Shown: positions 44,382 through 53,312, counted from the stretch's first letter. The stretch: 64,000 nt of DNA from an uncultured Eubacteriales bacterium (GCA_900315675.1 OMZY01000009.1:45780-109779), one strand, 5' to 3'. The notes: a model not told the origin generated them from the letters alone. Numbers and translations: made by a program.

Positions 44382-45584
44382 ATGATGAATAATAAACTGA
44401 AAAAACCCCTTTCCCTTTTCCTGGTGCTCCTGCTCCTTCCGTGCTTTGCCTTTGCGGAGGAATGGGAGGAAGAATGGGAAGAGGCCGAGGAATGGGAAGA
44501 AGTTCCCGAAGAACGGGATACCCTTCTTGCCACCGATGTCTTCTACCATACGCCCAATGAACGCAGCGCCGTCAAATGCGACCACGATCCCTGCTTCTGG
44601 AACATGGAAATGGGGCATATGGATGAGGCCGCCATCTGGAAGGTGCTCACCCAGCCGGTGACCGTCCTGACAGGCAAGCAGCGGGAACAGGTGCGTATCC
44701 TCGCCGAACCGAATGAAAAATGCACCGACTATGTCGGCGTCGTAACCTGCTCCAGCCAGGGCGTCCACGTGCTGCGCCAGGAAGGAGACTGGACCCTGAT
44801 CGAAGCCTATTCCTCCTCCGAGGAAGGCTCTGCCGTCAAAGTCTTTGCCGAGCAGTTCCAGGGCTGGGTCAAAACCAGCCGTCTGAAAGAGGAACAGGTT
44901 GACCAGACCTACGGCCTGGTCATCGATAAGCTCCAGCAGCGCCTGTATGTTTTTAAAGAGGGAAAGCTCTTCAGCACCCTGCTGTGCTCCACCGGCTTTG
45001 CCAAAAACAAAGCCAACCTCTTCCATGAAACTCCCGCCGGGGAATTCCTCATGGTCAGCTGGGTCGGCGGTTTCCAGGCCGAAACCCTCTGGTGCGCCTA
45101 CGGCATGCGCATCAACAGCGGTATCCTGATCCATGAGGTTCCCAGCCGTCAGGAAACCAACAAGGCCGGCGAAACCTACACATCCTATGCCCGCTGCGAA
45201 CGCTACCTCGGGGAAAAGGCCAGCCACGGCTGCATCCGGGTTCAGCGCCAGCTGACGCCCGAAGGCGTCAACGCCAAATGGCTCTGGGATCATCTTTCCC
45301 GCAAGCCCTACACCAAGGTGATTATCTGGGACGATCTGGACCGGGAGCTCGGCTACCCGTCAGATGACCTGCCCCTGTACTATAACCCCAAGGGCGGAAC
45401 CAATTATCATTCTCAGGCTGCCTGCACCATGGTCAAGGACAAGTATGAACCCATGACCGCCTTTACCTACGGCGAGCTGGACACGAAACCCTACAACAAG
45501 CTGACCCCCTGTCCGGGCTGCGCCCCCATGCCCCGGAAGGAAAAAATCGACGAACTTAACGCCAAAAGCCGAAAAAGCCAATAA
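44382..45584 (+). CDS. Secreted L,D-transpeptidase (YkuD domain) with acidic Trp-Glu leader
   Basis: 400 residues. A signal peptide (MMNNKLKKPLSLFLVLLLLPCFAFA) is followed by a striking acidic tract of Glu with regularly placed Trp, EEWEEEWEEAEEWEEVPEE. An SH3-like segment (about 95-165) precedes the YkuD domain, which has the catalytic motif SHGCIRV near residue 285 and IHEVPSRQ. Such enzymes make 3-3 peptidoglycan crosslinks or attach proteins to the wall. The C-terminus (about 330-400) is an extra module with paired cysteines (ACTMV, TPCPGCAPM) that could bind metal. The Shine-Dalgarno site is weak. Confidence 0.9.
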   Translation: MMNNKLKKPLSLFLVLLLLPCFAFAEEWEEEWEEAEEWEEVPEERDTLLATDVFYHTPNERSAVKCDHDPCFWNMEMGHMDEAAIWKVLTQPVTVLTGKQREQVRILAEPNEKCTDYVGVVTCSSQGVHVLRQEGDWTLIEAYSSSEEGSAVKVFAEQFQGWVKTSRLKEEQVDQTYGLVIDKLQQRLYVFKEGKLFSTLLCSTGFAKNKANLFHETPAGEFLMVSWVGGFQAETLWCAYGMRINSGILIHEVPSRQETNKAGETYTSYARCERYLGEKASHGCIRVQRQLTPEGVNAKWLWDHLSRKPYTKVIIWDDLDRELGYPSDDLPLYYNPKGGTNYHSQAACTMVKDKYEPMTAFTYGELDTKPYNKLTPCPGCAPMPRKEKIDELNAKSRKSQ

Positions 45585-45596
45585 CATACTGAATAG

Positions 45597-45633
45597 AAAG
45601 GAGCCGCAGGCTTATGCCTGCGGCTCCTTTACT
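45597..45633. terminator. Strong bidirectional terminator between convergent genes
   Basis: A 15-bp perfect stem (AAAGGAGCCGCAGGC with GCCTGCGGCTCCTTT) and loop TTAT, with A and T runs on the two sides. Confidence 0.93.
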
Positions 45634-45674
45634 ATATGGCATTCTTCATTCTTCATTACACAGAAGATGAAATC

Positions 45675-47903
45675 TTATTTCATCTTCTGTGTCGCCGCCC
45701 ATCCCGCATCGATGGTTTCCTGATGCTTCGTGGCATACGGTCCGATGGAGGTCACCTGTTCCTGCGTTCTCGGGAAATGCAGGCAGGAGTGTCCGTTGAA
45801 GTTGTTGTCCCTCACATGCTGCACTTCGTGCGGCATGGAGTGGGTGGATCCGATATAGATGCTGCCGTCTGAGAAAATAACCCAGACAGCCCGCGGGTTC
45901 CAGGTATTGCCGCCGAAGACCTTTTCCATCCGGGCTGTATCGTTGGCCGTAACCGGCTCATAGTCCGCGTGCGCGCCCAGGGAGAAAATGTGTACCTGCC
46001 AGCTGATGCCTGTGCCGATATCATACACCGTCGCGTAGGGATAACTCCGCGCCACGGACTTCACCTTTTCGTACCAGTTCGCGTACTGCACCCTGGCCGC
46101 GCTGGGCGTCACGGTGGTCTTCTGGGAGGTGTTGGCTGCGGTATTGCTGCTGGCTGCATTCTTATTGGCGGCCACTGCGTTCAGGCTGCTCAGGGTCTGA
46201 GAACCCGCCACGCCGTCGGCGGTCAGTTTGCTGGCCTTCTGGTAAGCCTTGACGGCAGCCGCGGTCTTGTTGCCGAACACACCGTCCGCGCTTCCCTTCA
46301 GGTAGCCCAGCTCAATCAGCTTCTGCTGCAGGGTCTGAACGTCCGTTCCGGTGGAGCCCACCTTCAGCGTTCCGCTGGTGGCCGGAGCTGCTGTTGCAGT
46401 AGCTGCCTGCTGCGGAGCGGCGGTGGTTTTCACGTTGGCCGCTTTGGCGTTCCCGCCGTAAAGCACCCGCTGCGTCTGTTCGCCGGCCGCACCGTCAGCG
46501 GTCAGGCCGTTTGCCTTCTGGAATGCCCGCACGGCTTCCACAGTCTTCGTGCCGTAGTTTCCGTCCGCTTTTCCGGACAGGTATCCCAGCTGAATCAGGG
46601 CTTCCTGCAGCTGAGCCACGTCTGTACCGGTATCATCCTTGCGCATCGTGGGCCAGCTGACAGACGCGGCCGGTGCCGCGGTCACTTCCGGCGCGGGCGT
46701 CGGAATCTCAGTAGGCTGCGGTGTCGGCGTTGTTCCCTTTTTCAGGGCGTTGTCGCTGAACAGTGCCGCGTAGGTTGCCTGTCCGGCCACGCCGTCATCG
46801 TTCAGGCCGTGCGCTTTCTGGAATGCTTTCAGGGCGTTCACGGTGCCTTTGCCCATTTTTCCGTCGACAGAGCTCTTGTAATAGCCCAGTTCCTTCAGCC
46901 GCTTCTGCACCAGCTTCACGTCGTCGCCCTTATCCCCGTTTCTCAGGGAAACCGCGGGAACCGGAACAGTAGGCGTCGGGCTGGGGGTAATCACAACCGT
47001 AGGGGTAGCGGTGTCCTTTGCGCCCAGGGCGGTGCCGGACATGATCAGCTGCCGGGTTGTCGCGTCGGCTGTGCCGTTGGAGGTCAGGCCGTTCTTTTTC
47101 TGGAAGGAGCGTACCGCTCCGATCGTATCGGTATCATATGTGCCGGAGGGCGTCCCCTTCAGATAGCCCAGCTCAATCAGCTTCTGCTGCAGTTCCGTTA
47201 CGGCCGCGCCTTTGTTTCCTTTTTTCATGGATACTTCCGCCACAGGGCTCAGGGTACGGATGCTGGTTTTTGTGCCCGCGGAGTTCTTCGGCTGGCCGGA
47301 ATACAGGAATGCCTGGATATTCGCGTCCATAATGCCGGTGGCCGGATAATCATTCTTCTGCTGGAAGGCAATAACTGCTTTTTCGGTGCTCGCGCCGAAC
47401 TTTCCGTCCGCCTGGCCGTTCAGGAATCCCAGTTCAATCAGCGCTTCCTGCAGGGACGTTACCTCCCGGCCCTCCGCACCCTTCTGCAGGATATTGTATC
47501 CGCCGGCGTCCTCTTCCGGACTCAGCGTCACAACCGGGGTAGGAGTAGGAGTCGGTTTGACCTTCTTGACTTCCTTGAGCACAATGTAATCCGTCTTCAC
47601 ATAGCCGGAGTACTTCTTGTACTGAACCTCAGCCCAGGAACCTTTCACAGCGTTCACCGTGATCTCCGCGTCTGCCGGAATTTTCTTCAGCAGCGTGCTC
47701 CGGGTGGAGCGGCTTGCCCGCAGATTCACCTTCACCTTCGTCTTCGTGGTATAGGGATAGCTGCTGACGGTTTCCAGCGTTTCCTCCGCTGCCTGTTCTG
47801 ACCCTGTAGCGGTAAAACCCGTCACGGGAACAGCGCAGACAAGCAGCGTCAGCGCGGCAACAATCGCCATCAGCGTACGAAGGCGGATCTTCAGCTGAGA
47901 CAT
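45675..47903 (-). CDS. Secreted SH3b/five-fold PG-binding protein with uncharacterised C-terminal domain
   Basis: 742 residues. A signal peptide (about 1-32) is followed by a bacterial SH3 domain (52-110: KTKVKVNLRASRSTRSTLLKKI), then five PG_binding_1 domains separated by Thr/Pro linkers. Each has the core L-Q-x-x-L-x-E-L-G-Y-L and V-x-A-F-Q-x-x-N-G-L. The last 150 residues form a distinct domain: WYEKVKSVARSYPYATVYDIGTG, WQVHIFSLGAHADYEPV, VWVIFSDGSIYIGSTHSMPHEV and NNFNGHSCLHFPRT. Its conserved His and Cys suggest a catalytic or metal site, but I do not recognise the family by name. Promoter at 47965. Confidence 0.85.
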   Translation of the reverse strand: MSQLKIRLRTLMAIVAALTLLVCAVPVTGFTATGSEQAAEETLETVSSYPYTTKTKVKVNLRASRSTRSTLLKKIPADAEITVNAVKGSWAEVQYKKYSGYVKTDYIVLKEVKKVKPTPTPTPVVTLSPEEDAGGYNILQKGAEGREVTSLQEALIELGFLNGQADGKFGASTEKAVIAFQQKNDYPATGIMDANIQAFLYSGQPKNSAGTKTSIRTLSPVAEVSMKKGNKGAAVTELQQKLIELGYLKGTPSGTYDTDTIGAVRSFQKKNGLTSNGTADATTRQLIMSGTALGAKDTATPTVVITPSPTPTVPVPAVSLRNGDKGDDVKLVQKRLKELGYYKSSVDGKMGKGTVNALKAFQKAHGLNDDGVAGQATYAALFSDNALKKGTTPTPQPTEIPTPAPEVTAAPAASVSWPTMRKDDTGTDVAQLQEALIQLGYLSGKADGNYGTKTVEAVRAFQKANGLTADGAAGEQTQRVLYGGNAKAANVKTTAAPQQAATATAAPATSGTLKVGSTGTDVQTLQQKLIELGYLKGSADGVFGNKTAAAVKAYQKASKLTADGVAGSQTLSSLNAVAANKNAASSNTAANTSQKTTVTPSAARVQYANWYEKVKSVARSYPYATVYDIGTGISWQVHIFSLGAHADYEPVTANDTARMEKVFGGNTWNPRAVWVIFSDGSIYIGSTHSMPHEVQHVRDNNFNGHSCLHFPRTQEQVTSIGPYATKHQETIDAGWAATQKMK

Positions 47904-47964
47904 TCAATAACCTCCTACGGGCAGGAAAAACAGAAGCTTCCCGCCCACATTCGTATACACTGTA

Positions 47965-47993
47965 ATTCTATCTCACGCGTTACATAATGTCAA
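47965..47993 (-). promoter_or_regulatory. Promoter of the five-fold PG-binding protein
   Basis: TTGACA (47988-47993) and TAGAAT (47965-47970) on the minus strand with 17-base spacing, about 60 bases before the start. Confidence 0.8.
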
Positions 47994-48077
47994 CGATATA
48001 TTCATCTTTCTGTAATATTTATTCACAATTGCAAAGAAGGCGTCTACACAGATCTCCATTCCTGCCCGGAAAGCAGC

Positions 48078-48130
48078 AAGGGGAGAGCAAATGCTCTCCC
48101 CTTGTCATCCCGAGCGAAGCCGAGGGATCC
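48078..48130. repeat. Hairpin joined to a GTCATCCCGAG-type repeat
   Basis: An 11-bp perfect stem (AAGGGGAGAGC with GCTCTCCCCTT, 48078-48103) is followed at once by GTCATCCCGAGCGAAGCCGA and GGGATCC. Strings like this recur between genes in many unrelated bacteria. A shorter piece occurs at 36104. Confidence 0.6.
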
Positions 48131-48197
48131 CTTGCTATATCGCCTGAAGGAACCTGCCCGCCGCGTCGGTATTTGCATGTACCGTAACTTTTCATTC

Positions 48198-48467
48198 TCA
48201 ATTGTCCTGATGTGCCTGCCATTGCGCAGGCACATCAGGACACCTTTGCCATTTTCTTGCCGCCCGGATCTCCACATAGCAGCCGCACTGTCCGCAGGTT
48301 CCGCGCTGCAGGTGTTCGCATTCCCGGCACCGGGAAAGACGAAAAGCGTACTCCTTTTCAGGGGTACGCTCTTCCTCCGGGATCAGTTCAATCCTCTCCC
48401 GGATTATTTCAGCCAGTTCTGCCTCATCCGGCATTTCGCCAATCAGGCATCTGCAGGGTCTGATCAC
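48198..48467 (-). CDS. DUF6171 family small cysteine-rich protein
   Basis: 89 residues from a GTG whose last bases form the stop of the GH51 gene (GTGA overlap). The C-terminal half has the family pattern C-x2-C-x4-L-x3-C-x2-C-G-C-Y-V-E-x-R-A-A followed by a CP pair ([20 protein letters not shown], then [13 protein letters not shown]). These cysteines probably bind zinc; the role of the family is unknown. A 16-bp inverted repeat (48204-48241) overlaps its last codons. Coupling to an arabinofuranosidase gene is unusual and may be incidental. Confidence 0.8.
   Translation of the reverse strand: MIRPCRCLIGEMPDEAELAEIIRERIELIPEEERTPEKEYAFRLSRCRECEHLQRGTCGQCGCYVEIRAARKWQRCPDVPAQWQAHQDN
48204..48241. 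repeat. 16-bp inverted repeat across the DUF6171 3' end
   Basis: GTCCTGATGTGCCTGC (48204-48219) pairs perfectly with GCAGGCACATCAGGAC (48226-48241). There is no U-tract on either side, so it is a weak terminator candidate; mRNA protection is possible. Confidence 0.6.
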
Positions 48468-49927
48468 AGTCTGATCTCCGCCACGGCGCAGGCCGGCATC
48501 CGGATAACCAGGTTTCCGTCCTTCACTTCGAAATCCGTGAAGGCCTTTACGGCCACGGCTTCTTTGCCAAAATCGTTGTATGCGTCCATCTTTCCGGCCA
48601 GGATCCGTCCTTCCGCGCCGCGGATGGCTTCGCCCTTCAGGCTCACGGTAATTTCCTGCGCCTTTTCCGGCTCCAGGTTCGTCACCGTCAGCGTGATCCG
48701 TCCGTCCTTTTCGGAGGCGGACGCCGTCACAGACGCAATGGGATACTTTTCGGTGCCGGACTGCTCCGCTTCCACATAGCAGTCCAGTTCCTTCGCGTCC
48801 ATGTGCTCCTTGTACAAGTCAAACACATGATACGTGGGCGTCAGCACCATCTGATCCCCTTCGGTCAGGATAATCGCCTGCAGCACGTTCACCGTCTGGG
48901 CGATATTGGCCATGTGCACCCGGTCGCAGCGCTTGTTGAAGATATCCAGCGATACCGCCGCCACCATGGCGTCCCGCATCGTGTTCTGCTGATACAGGAA
49001 TCCCGGATTTGTATCCGGCTCCACCTGGAACCAGGTTCCCCACTCGTCAATAATCAGGCCGATCCGCTTTTCCGGATCATACCGGTCCATAATGGCCGCG
49101 TGCAGGCCGATCTTCCGGTCGATGTCCGCCGCGCAGTACAGGGTTTCCCAGTAATCATCCTCAGTAAAGACCGTCGCCCGGTTCTTGGTATTCCATCCGC
49201 CGGGAATGGTATAGCTGTGCATGCTCAGGCCGTCCATCATGCCGGCCGCATTCTTCATCAGCACCTCGGTCCAGTTCACATCCGCGTCGGACGGGCCGCA
49301 GGCAATCTTGTACAGCTTGTGGTCGCCGTACTGCCTGCAGTAGGTCTGGAAACGGCGGTATTCATCGGTATAGTATTCCGGACGCATATTGCCGCCGCAG
49401 CCCCAGCTTTCATTGCCGACGCCCCAGTAGCGTACGCCCCAGGCCTCCTTCTGCCCGTTCTTCCAGCGTTCCTGCACCACCGTGCTGTCACCGTCAGAGT
49501 TCAGGTATTCCACCCATTCGCTCATTTCCTTCACCGTGCCGCTGCCCACGTTCCCCGTGATATAGGGATCGCAGCCAACCTGCCGGCAAAGCTCCAGGAA
49601 CTCATGCGTGCCGAAGCTGTTATCCTCCACCACGCCGCCCCAGTGGGTATTGACCATGCGTTTCCGGTCCTTCTGTTCCCCGATGCCGTCCCGCCAGTGG
49701 TATTCATCGGCAAAGCAGCCGCCGGGCCAGCGCAGAACCGGCATTTTCAGGTTCTTCATGGCTTCCACCACGTCTTTACGCATGCCGTTTACATTCGGAA
49801 TGGGACTGTCCTTGCCCACAAAGATGCCGCCGTAAATGCAGCGGCCCAGATGTTCGGCAAAAGAACCGTAGATATACCGTGAAATGGTTCCCTTCGACCG
49901 GTTCCGGTCCAGACTGATCTTTGCCAT
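48464..49927 (-). CDS. GH51 alpha-L-arabinofuranosidase
   Basis: 487 residues without a signal peptide, so cytoplasmic, acting on imported arabino-oligosaccharides. The GH51 (alpha/beta)8 barrel shows [18 protein letters not shown], the acid/base Glu in [13 protein letters not shown] near residue 173, and the nucleophile in [19 protein letters not shown] near residue 294. A C-terminal beta-sandwich follows ([16 protein letters not shown]). The start [21 protein letters not shown] is clear. No sugar transporter is adjacent. The AraR-like regulator at 59.3 kb may be related, but the distance makes this only a suggestion. Confidence 0.95.
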   Translation of the reverse strand: MAKISLDRNRSKGTISRYIYGSFAEHLGRCIYGGIFVGKDSPIPNVNGMRKDVVEAMKNLKMPVLRWPGGCFADEYHWRDGIGEQKDRKRMVNTHWGGVVEDNSFGTHEFLELCRQVGCDPYITGNVGSGTVKEMSEWVEYLNSDGDSTVVQERWKNGQKEAWGVRYWGVGNESWGCGGNMRPEYYTDEYRRFQTYCRQYGDHKLYKIACGPSDADVNWTEVLMKNAAGMMDGLSMHSYTIPGGWNTKNRATVFTEDDYWETLYCAADIDRKIGLHAAIMDRYDPEKRIGLIIDEWGTWFQVEPDTNPGFLYQQNTMRDAMVAAVSLDIFNKRCDRVHMANIAQTVNVLQAIILTEGDQMVLTPTYHVFDLYKEHMDAKELDCYVEAEQSGTEKYPIASVTASASEKDGRITLTVTNLEPEKAQEITVSLKGEAIRGAEGRILAGKMDAYNDFGKEAVAVKAFTDFEVKDGNLVIRMPACAVAEIRL

Positions 49928-49950
49928 TAACCAATTACCTCCGGTAATTT

Positions 49951-49985
49951 TAATTCAGAATTATGAATTCAGAATTCAGAATTAT
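49951..49985. repeat. Heptamer array in the GH51 leader
   Basis: AATTCAG, AATTATG, AATTCAG, AATTCAG, AATTATC units occupy the gap just upstream of the ribosome binding site. Confidence 0.85.
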
Positions 49986-50077
49986 CAGATACTTATTCCC
50001 TTGCAGTGAATCATTGCAAAAGAAGCAATAATCCCTGTATGTTGATTTTTTTCATGCGGCTAAACATGCGGCAGGCA

Positions 50078-50111
50078 TTAATTCTGAATTCTGAATTCTG
50101 AATTCTGAATT
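50078..50111. repeat. Heptamer array translated as the end of RNase III
   Basis: Five AATTCTG units span the stop codon and encode IQNSEFRIQN in frame. Confidence 0.9.
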
Positions 50112-50752
50112 TGCTGCAGCGCAGCAAGCGCCGCCGCCTGTTCCGCCTGTTTCTTGGTTTTGCCTTCACCCTCGGCCAGCGCCTTTCCGTACCGGTAAAC
50201 CGTGGCACGGAACACCGGTGCGTGGGGCGGACCGCTCTGTCCGGTGATTTCGTAGGTCGGAGCGTCTCCTCCATCCTTCTGCAGGATCTCCTGCAGGGCA
50301 CCTTTGGCGTCCTGCAGCGGGCGGGAAACTTCGCCTTCCTCCGGCCAGCAGCGTTCCACAACGCTGCGGGCGGCTTCCATGCCGCCGTCCAGATAAACAG
50401 CGGCCAGCACCGCTTCCATCGTGTCGCACAGCACGCTCGGCTTTTCCCGGCCGCCGGTCAGCTCCTCGCCCCGGTCCATGATCAGCGCCTCGCCCAGTCC
50501 CAGCTTTTTGGCAATGGGACTCAGCGCGGCTTCACAGACCAAAAGCGCCCTCCTGTGGGTCAGGGCGCCTTCCCGTTCGTCCGGATGTGCCTGATAAAGC
50601 GCGTCGCTCATCAGATACTGGAGTACCGCGTCTCCAAGGAATTCCAGCCGCTGGTTATCGTTTTTTCCCATGGACGGGTGCGTCAAAGCGCGGCGAAGCA
50701 AAGCTTCGTCGCGGAATTTGTACCCCAGGGCTTCCATTACCTGATCAAGCAT
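50078..50752 (-). CDS. rnc: Ribonuclease III
   Basis: 224 residues. It cuts double-stranded RNA, including the rRNA precursor. The catalytic signature NQRLEFLGDAVLQYLMSDAL lies near residue 33 and the second acidic pair in DTMEAVLAAVYLDGG near 110. The dsRNA-binding domain covers about 145-215 (GALQEILQKDGGDAPTYEITG and GKTKKQAEQAAALAAL). The normal protein should end soon after ALAALQQ; the final IQNSEFRIQN is encoded by the heptamer array. Gene order plsX-acpP-rnc is the conserved fatty-acid cluster arrangement. Confidence 0.96.
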   Translation of the reverse strand: MLDQVMEALGYKFRDEALLRRALTHPSMGKNDNQRLEFLGDAVLQYLMSDALYQAHPDEREGALTHRRALLVCEAALSPIAKKLGLGEALIMDRGEELTGGREKPSVLCDTMEAVLAAVYLDGGMEAARSVVERCWPEEGEVSRPLQDAKGALQEILQKDGGDAPTYEITGQSGPPHAPVFRATVYRYGKALAEGEGKTKKQAEQAAALAALQQIQNSEFRIQN

Positions 50753-50765
50753 AGCCGTGCTGTTC

Positions 50766-50996
50766 TCAGCCCTTCACCTTTGCGATATACTCGGCCACGT
50801 CGCCGACGGTCTTCAGCTTCATGATCTGATCGTCTTCCACCGTGATGCCGAAACGGTCTTCCATGTCCATGATCATAACCATGATGTTCGCGCTGTCAGC
50901 CTTCAGGTCTTCCATCAGCCGGCTTTCGGGTTTGATTTCAGAAGCGTCCACCTTCAGCTGTTCAGCAATCATGTCTCTTACGGTTTCAAAATCCAT
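50766..50996 (-). CDS. acpP: Acyl carrier protein
   Basis: 76 acidic residues. The phosphopantetheine serine lies in LKADSANIMVMIMDMEDRFG; the canonical DSL is DSA here, but Asp-Ser and the following helix are kept. The start MDFETVRDMIAEQL has GGAGG upstream. It carries growing acyl chains in fatty-acid synthesis and feeds PlsX. It lies between plsX and rnc. Confidence 0.93.
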   Translation of the reverse strand: MDFETVRDMIAEQLKVDASEIKPESRLMEDLKADSANIMVMIMDMEDRFGITVEDDQIMKLKTVGDVAEYIAKVKG

Positions 50997-51060
50997 TGTC
51001 AGATCCTCCTTTGATTCTTCTTCTCCATTATATACACCGGATTACCCGGTAATATACGGT

Positions 51061-52089
51061 TTATTGTTCACTGGAAGACGCTTCGCTGTCCGCGGCGAGC
51101 ATCTTCTTCACGCCTTCCGCGATAATCTGCACCACATTGCCGTCAATCATCTTGACGCACTGGCCGATGGCGCTGCAGAACGCGTACGCGTTGCTGGATC
51201 CGTGCGCCTTGATCACGGCGCCCTGTACGCCCAGCAGCGGCGCGCCGCCGATTTCATCGGAGCTCATCGTCTTCTTGACCCGCTTAAAGGCAGGCTTCGC
51301 GATCAGTCCGGCGATCTTGCCGCGGGTATCCGCCATCAGCTCCTGCTTGATGGTTCCCATCAGCGCGCTGGCCAGACCTTCGGTGTATTTCAGGATCAGG
51401 TTGCCGCCGAAGCCGTCCGTCACGCACACGTCCGCCTGGTTCAGCGGAATATCCCGGGCTTCCACGTTGCCAATGAAGTTGTAGGGAGCCTTTTCCATCA
51501 GCGGATAGGTCTCCTTCACCAGCGCATTGCCCTTCTCAGCCTCCGCGCCGATGTTTACCAGGCCGATCCGGGGATTCTCCATTCCCATCACGCCCCGCAT
51601 GTACGCGTCGCCCATGATGCCGAACTGCACCAGGTATTCCGGCTTGCAGTCCACGTTCGCGCCGCAGTCAATCAGCAGGAAATGGCCTCTGCCGTTGGGA
51701 ATCAGCGGAGCCAGGGCAGGCCGCTCAATGCCGGGAATCCGGCCCAGGCGGAACATACCGCCGGCCAGCGTCGCTCCCGTGGAGCCGGCGGATACAAAGC
51801 CGTCCGCTTCGCCGTTGCGCACTTTCAGCATTCCCTGCACGGTGGCGCTGTTGATCTTTTTGCGCACACCCATTACCGGACTCTCATGGTTCGTGATCAC
51901 TTCCGGCTCCTCTTCCAGGATCAGCCGGTCCTTCACATCCTCATAGTCTCCCAGGAAAGGCTTCACCTCGTCCAGCCGGCCCGCCAGGATGATTGTCAGA
52001 TGCGGGTACTGCCGCAGTGCCTTCAGTGCGCCTTTGACCGGTGCTTCCGGTGCCAGGTCTCCGCCCATCGCGTCAACGTAGATCGTCAT
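51061..52089 (-). CDS. plsX: Phosphate acyltransferase PlsX
   Basis: 342 residues. It converts acyl-ACP to acyl-phosphate for phospholipid synthesis. The start MTIYVDAMGGDLAPEAPVKGA and the segments NHESPVMGVRKKINSA, FVSAGSTGATLAGGMFRLG, LIDCGANVDCKPEYLVQFG and VCVTDGFGGNLILKYTEGLA match the family throughout. It is peripheral on the membrane in other bacteria. The gene sits 64 bases before acpP on the same strand. No FapR operator is evident in the 29-base gap upstream. Confidence 0.97.
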   Translation of the reverse strand: MTIYVDAMGGDLAPEAPVKGALKALRQYPHLTIILAGRLDEVKPFLGDYEDVKDRLILEEEPEVITNHESPVMGVRKKINSATVQGMLKVRNGEADGFVSAGSTGATLAGGMFRLGRIPGIERPALAPLIPNGRGHFLLIDCGANVDCKPEYLVQFGIMGDAYMRGVMGMENPRIGLVNIGAEAEKGNALVKETYPLMEKAPYNFIGNVEARDIPLNQADVCVTDGFGGNLILKYTEGLASALMGTIKQELMADTRGKIAGLIAKPAFKRVKKTMSSDEIGGAPLLGVQGAVIKAHGSSNAYAFCSAIGQCVKMIDGNVVQIIAEGVKKMLAADSEASSSEQ

Positions 52090-52118
52090 GAGAACAACCT
52101 CCGAATTATGATATTCTT

Positions 52119-53312
52119 TTACCGTTCAGGCAGCGTCAGGGAATACATGGTTTCCCCTGAAGCCAGCAGCATCCTGCCGTCATCCGTAATTCCGTAGAAC
52201 GCGGTGATTTTCACCCCGTCCGGCGCGGGAATCTGATATCCGAAGAATTTCTGGCTGGACATATCCGCCCGGTAAATATAATCCTCGGAAATCGCGTAAA
52301 TGTTTCCATTGTGGATACTCGCGCCCACGCAGGTGGTCGGCAGCGTATACCGTTTGTCATTCATGCCTTCCAGCACCCGCAATTCGGAAATCAGCTGCGC
52401 GCTGGAGGTCTGGCTTGTCGGGGCCAGCAGCAGCTTGGCCCGTCCCCGGTCCGGTATGTCCGCGTCAATCAGCTTCCAGCCGTAGACCAGCATCGTGCTG
52501 TTCGATTCCTGCGTACCCTTGTAGTCATAGGTATATACCTGCTGGGTGGTAAACACCCTCAGGCGGGCATTCTCATAGATGACCTTGTAGGTCAGCGCTT
52601 CTCCCAGGGAGACCGTATGGTAATTCATCTTACCGACCTGGAAGGTGTTCATGATGGTGTTGGGCGCGGTGCCGAATACGTCCAGCGCCAGCGTCCACAG
52701 GTATTCGCCCTGTTCACCGTAAAACCCGGCGTCCAGGAGCATCAGGCCGCTGTAGGCTTCCTGTTCCTGGTCCACCTGCGCGCCCTTCAGATCCTTTACA
52801 ATGAGCTTCGGCTCCGTATCCTCCTGGCCCACAACAACCGCGGCATACCGTTCTCCCACCCGGACGAACTGCACCTTGGCCTCCATGCTTTCGTTGTAGG
52901 TCGCGTTGCCGTTTCGGTCCACCAGGAACAGCTGGGTTCCGGACCAGAGCGCCATATGCGTCGGTCCCACGGAAAACTTCACATCGTTCCCGGCCGGAAA
53001 ACTCCAGCGGATCGTTCCGGAGGAGGACAGGTGGTGAATGGACGCGCCGTCATAGTAGAGCAGGCCGTCCCGAAAGGGCGTCACATTCTGGTTTGCGTAG
53101 CAGGGCAGCTTGGACATGCTGATTTCTTTCCCTTTGCCATACCGGCCCAGGAAATGAATTCCCAGCACGATCGCCAGCGCAACACTCACCAGAATGATCC
53201 AGCTGCGGATCTGCCGCTTCCGGATCTCCTCCTGGCTTTCCCGGGTTTCGGCGGCGTTCCTGCCGCGCGTCCGGAACAGCTGGTCGTTTATGTTCTGGTT
53301 ACCCCTAGCCAT
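52119..53312 (-). CDS. DUF5711-like membrane-anchored beta-propeller protein
   Basis: 397 residues. A basic, Gln/Asn/Arg-rich cytoplasmic tail (1-34) precedes a single membrane helix (SWIILVSVALAIVLGIHFLG). The extracellular part is made of repeated beta strands with WD/propeller-like turns (YYDGASIHHLSSSGTIRWSF, LFLVDRNGNATYNESM, IYAISEDYIYRADM). The layout resembles the DUF5711 group of Bacillota, whose function is unknown. It may be transcribed with plsX, 29 bases downstream. Confidence 0.75.
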   Translation of the reverse strand: MARGNQNINDQLFRTRGRNAAETRESQEEIRKRQIRSWIILVSVALAIVLGIHFLGRYGKGKEISMSKLPCYANQNVTPFRDGLLYYDGASIHHLSSSGTIRWSFPAGNDVKFSVGPTHMALWSGTQLFLVDRNGNATYNESMEAKVQFVRVGERYAAVVVGQEDTEPKLIVKDLKGAQVDQEQEAYSGLMLLDAGFYGEQGEYLWTLALDVFGTAPNTIMNTFQVGKMNYHTVSLGEALTYKVIYENARLRVFTTQQVYTYDYKGTQESNSTMLVYGWKLIDADIPDRGRAKLLLAPTSQTSSAQLISELRVLEGMNDKRYTLPTTCVGASIHNGNIYAISEDYIYRADMSSQKFFGYQIPAPDGVKITAFYGITDDGRMLLASGETMYSLTLPER

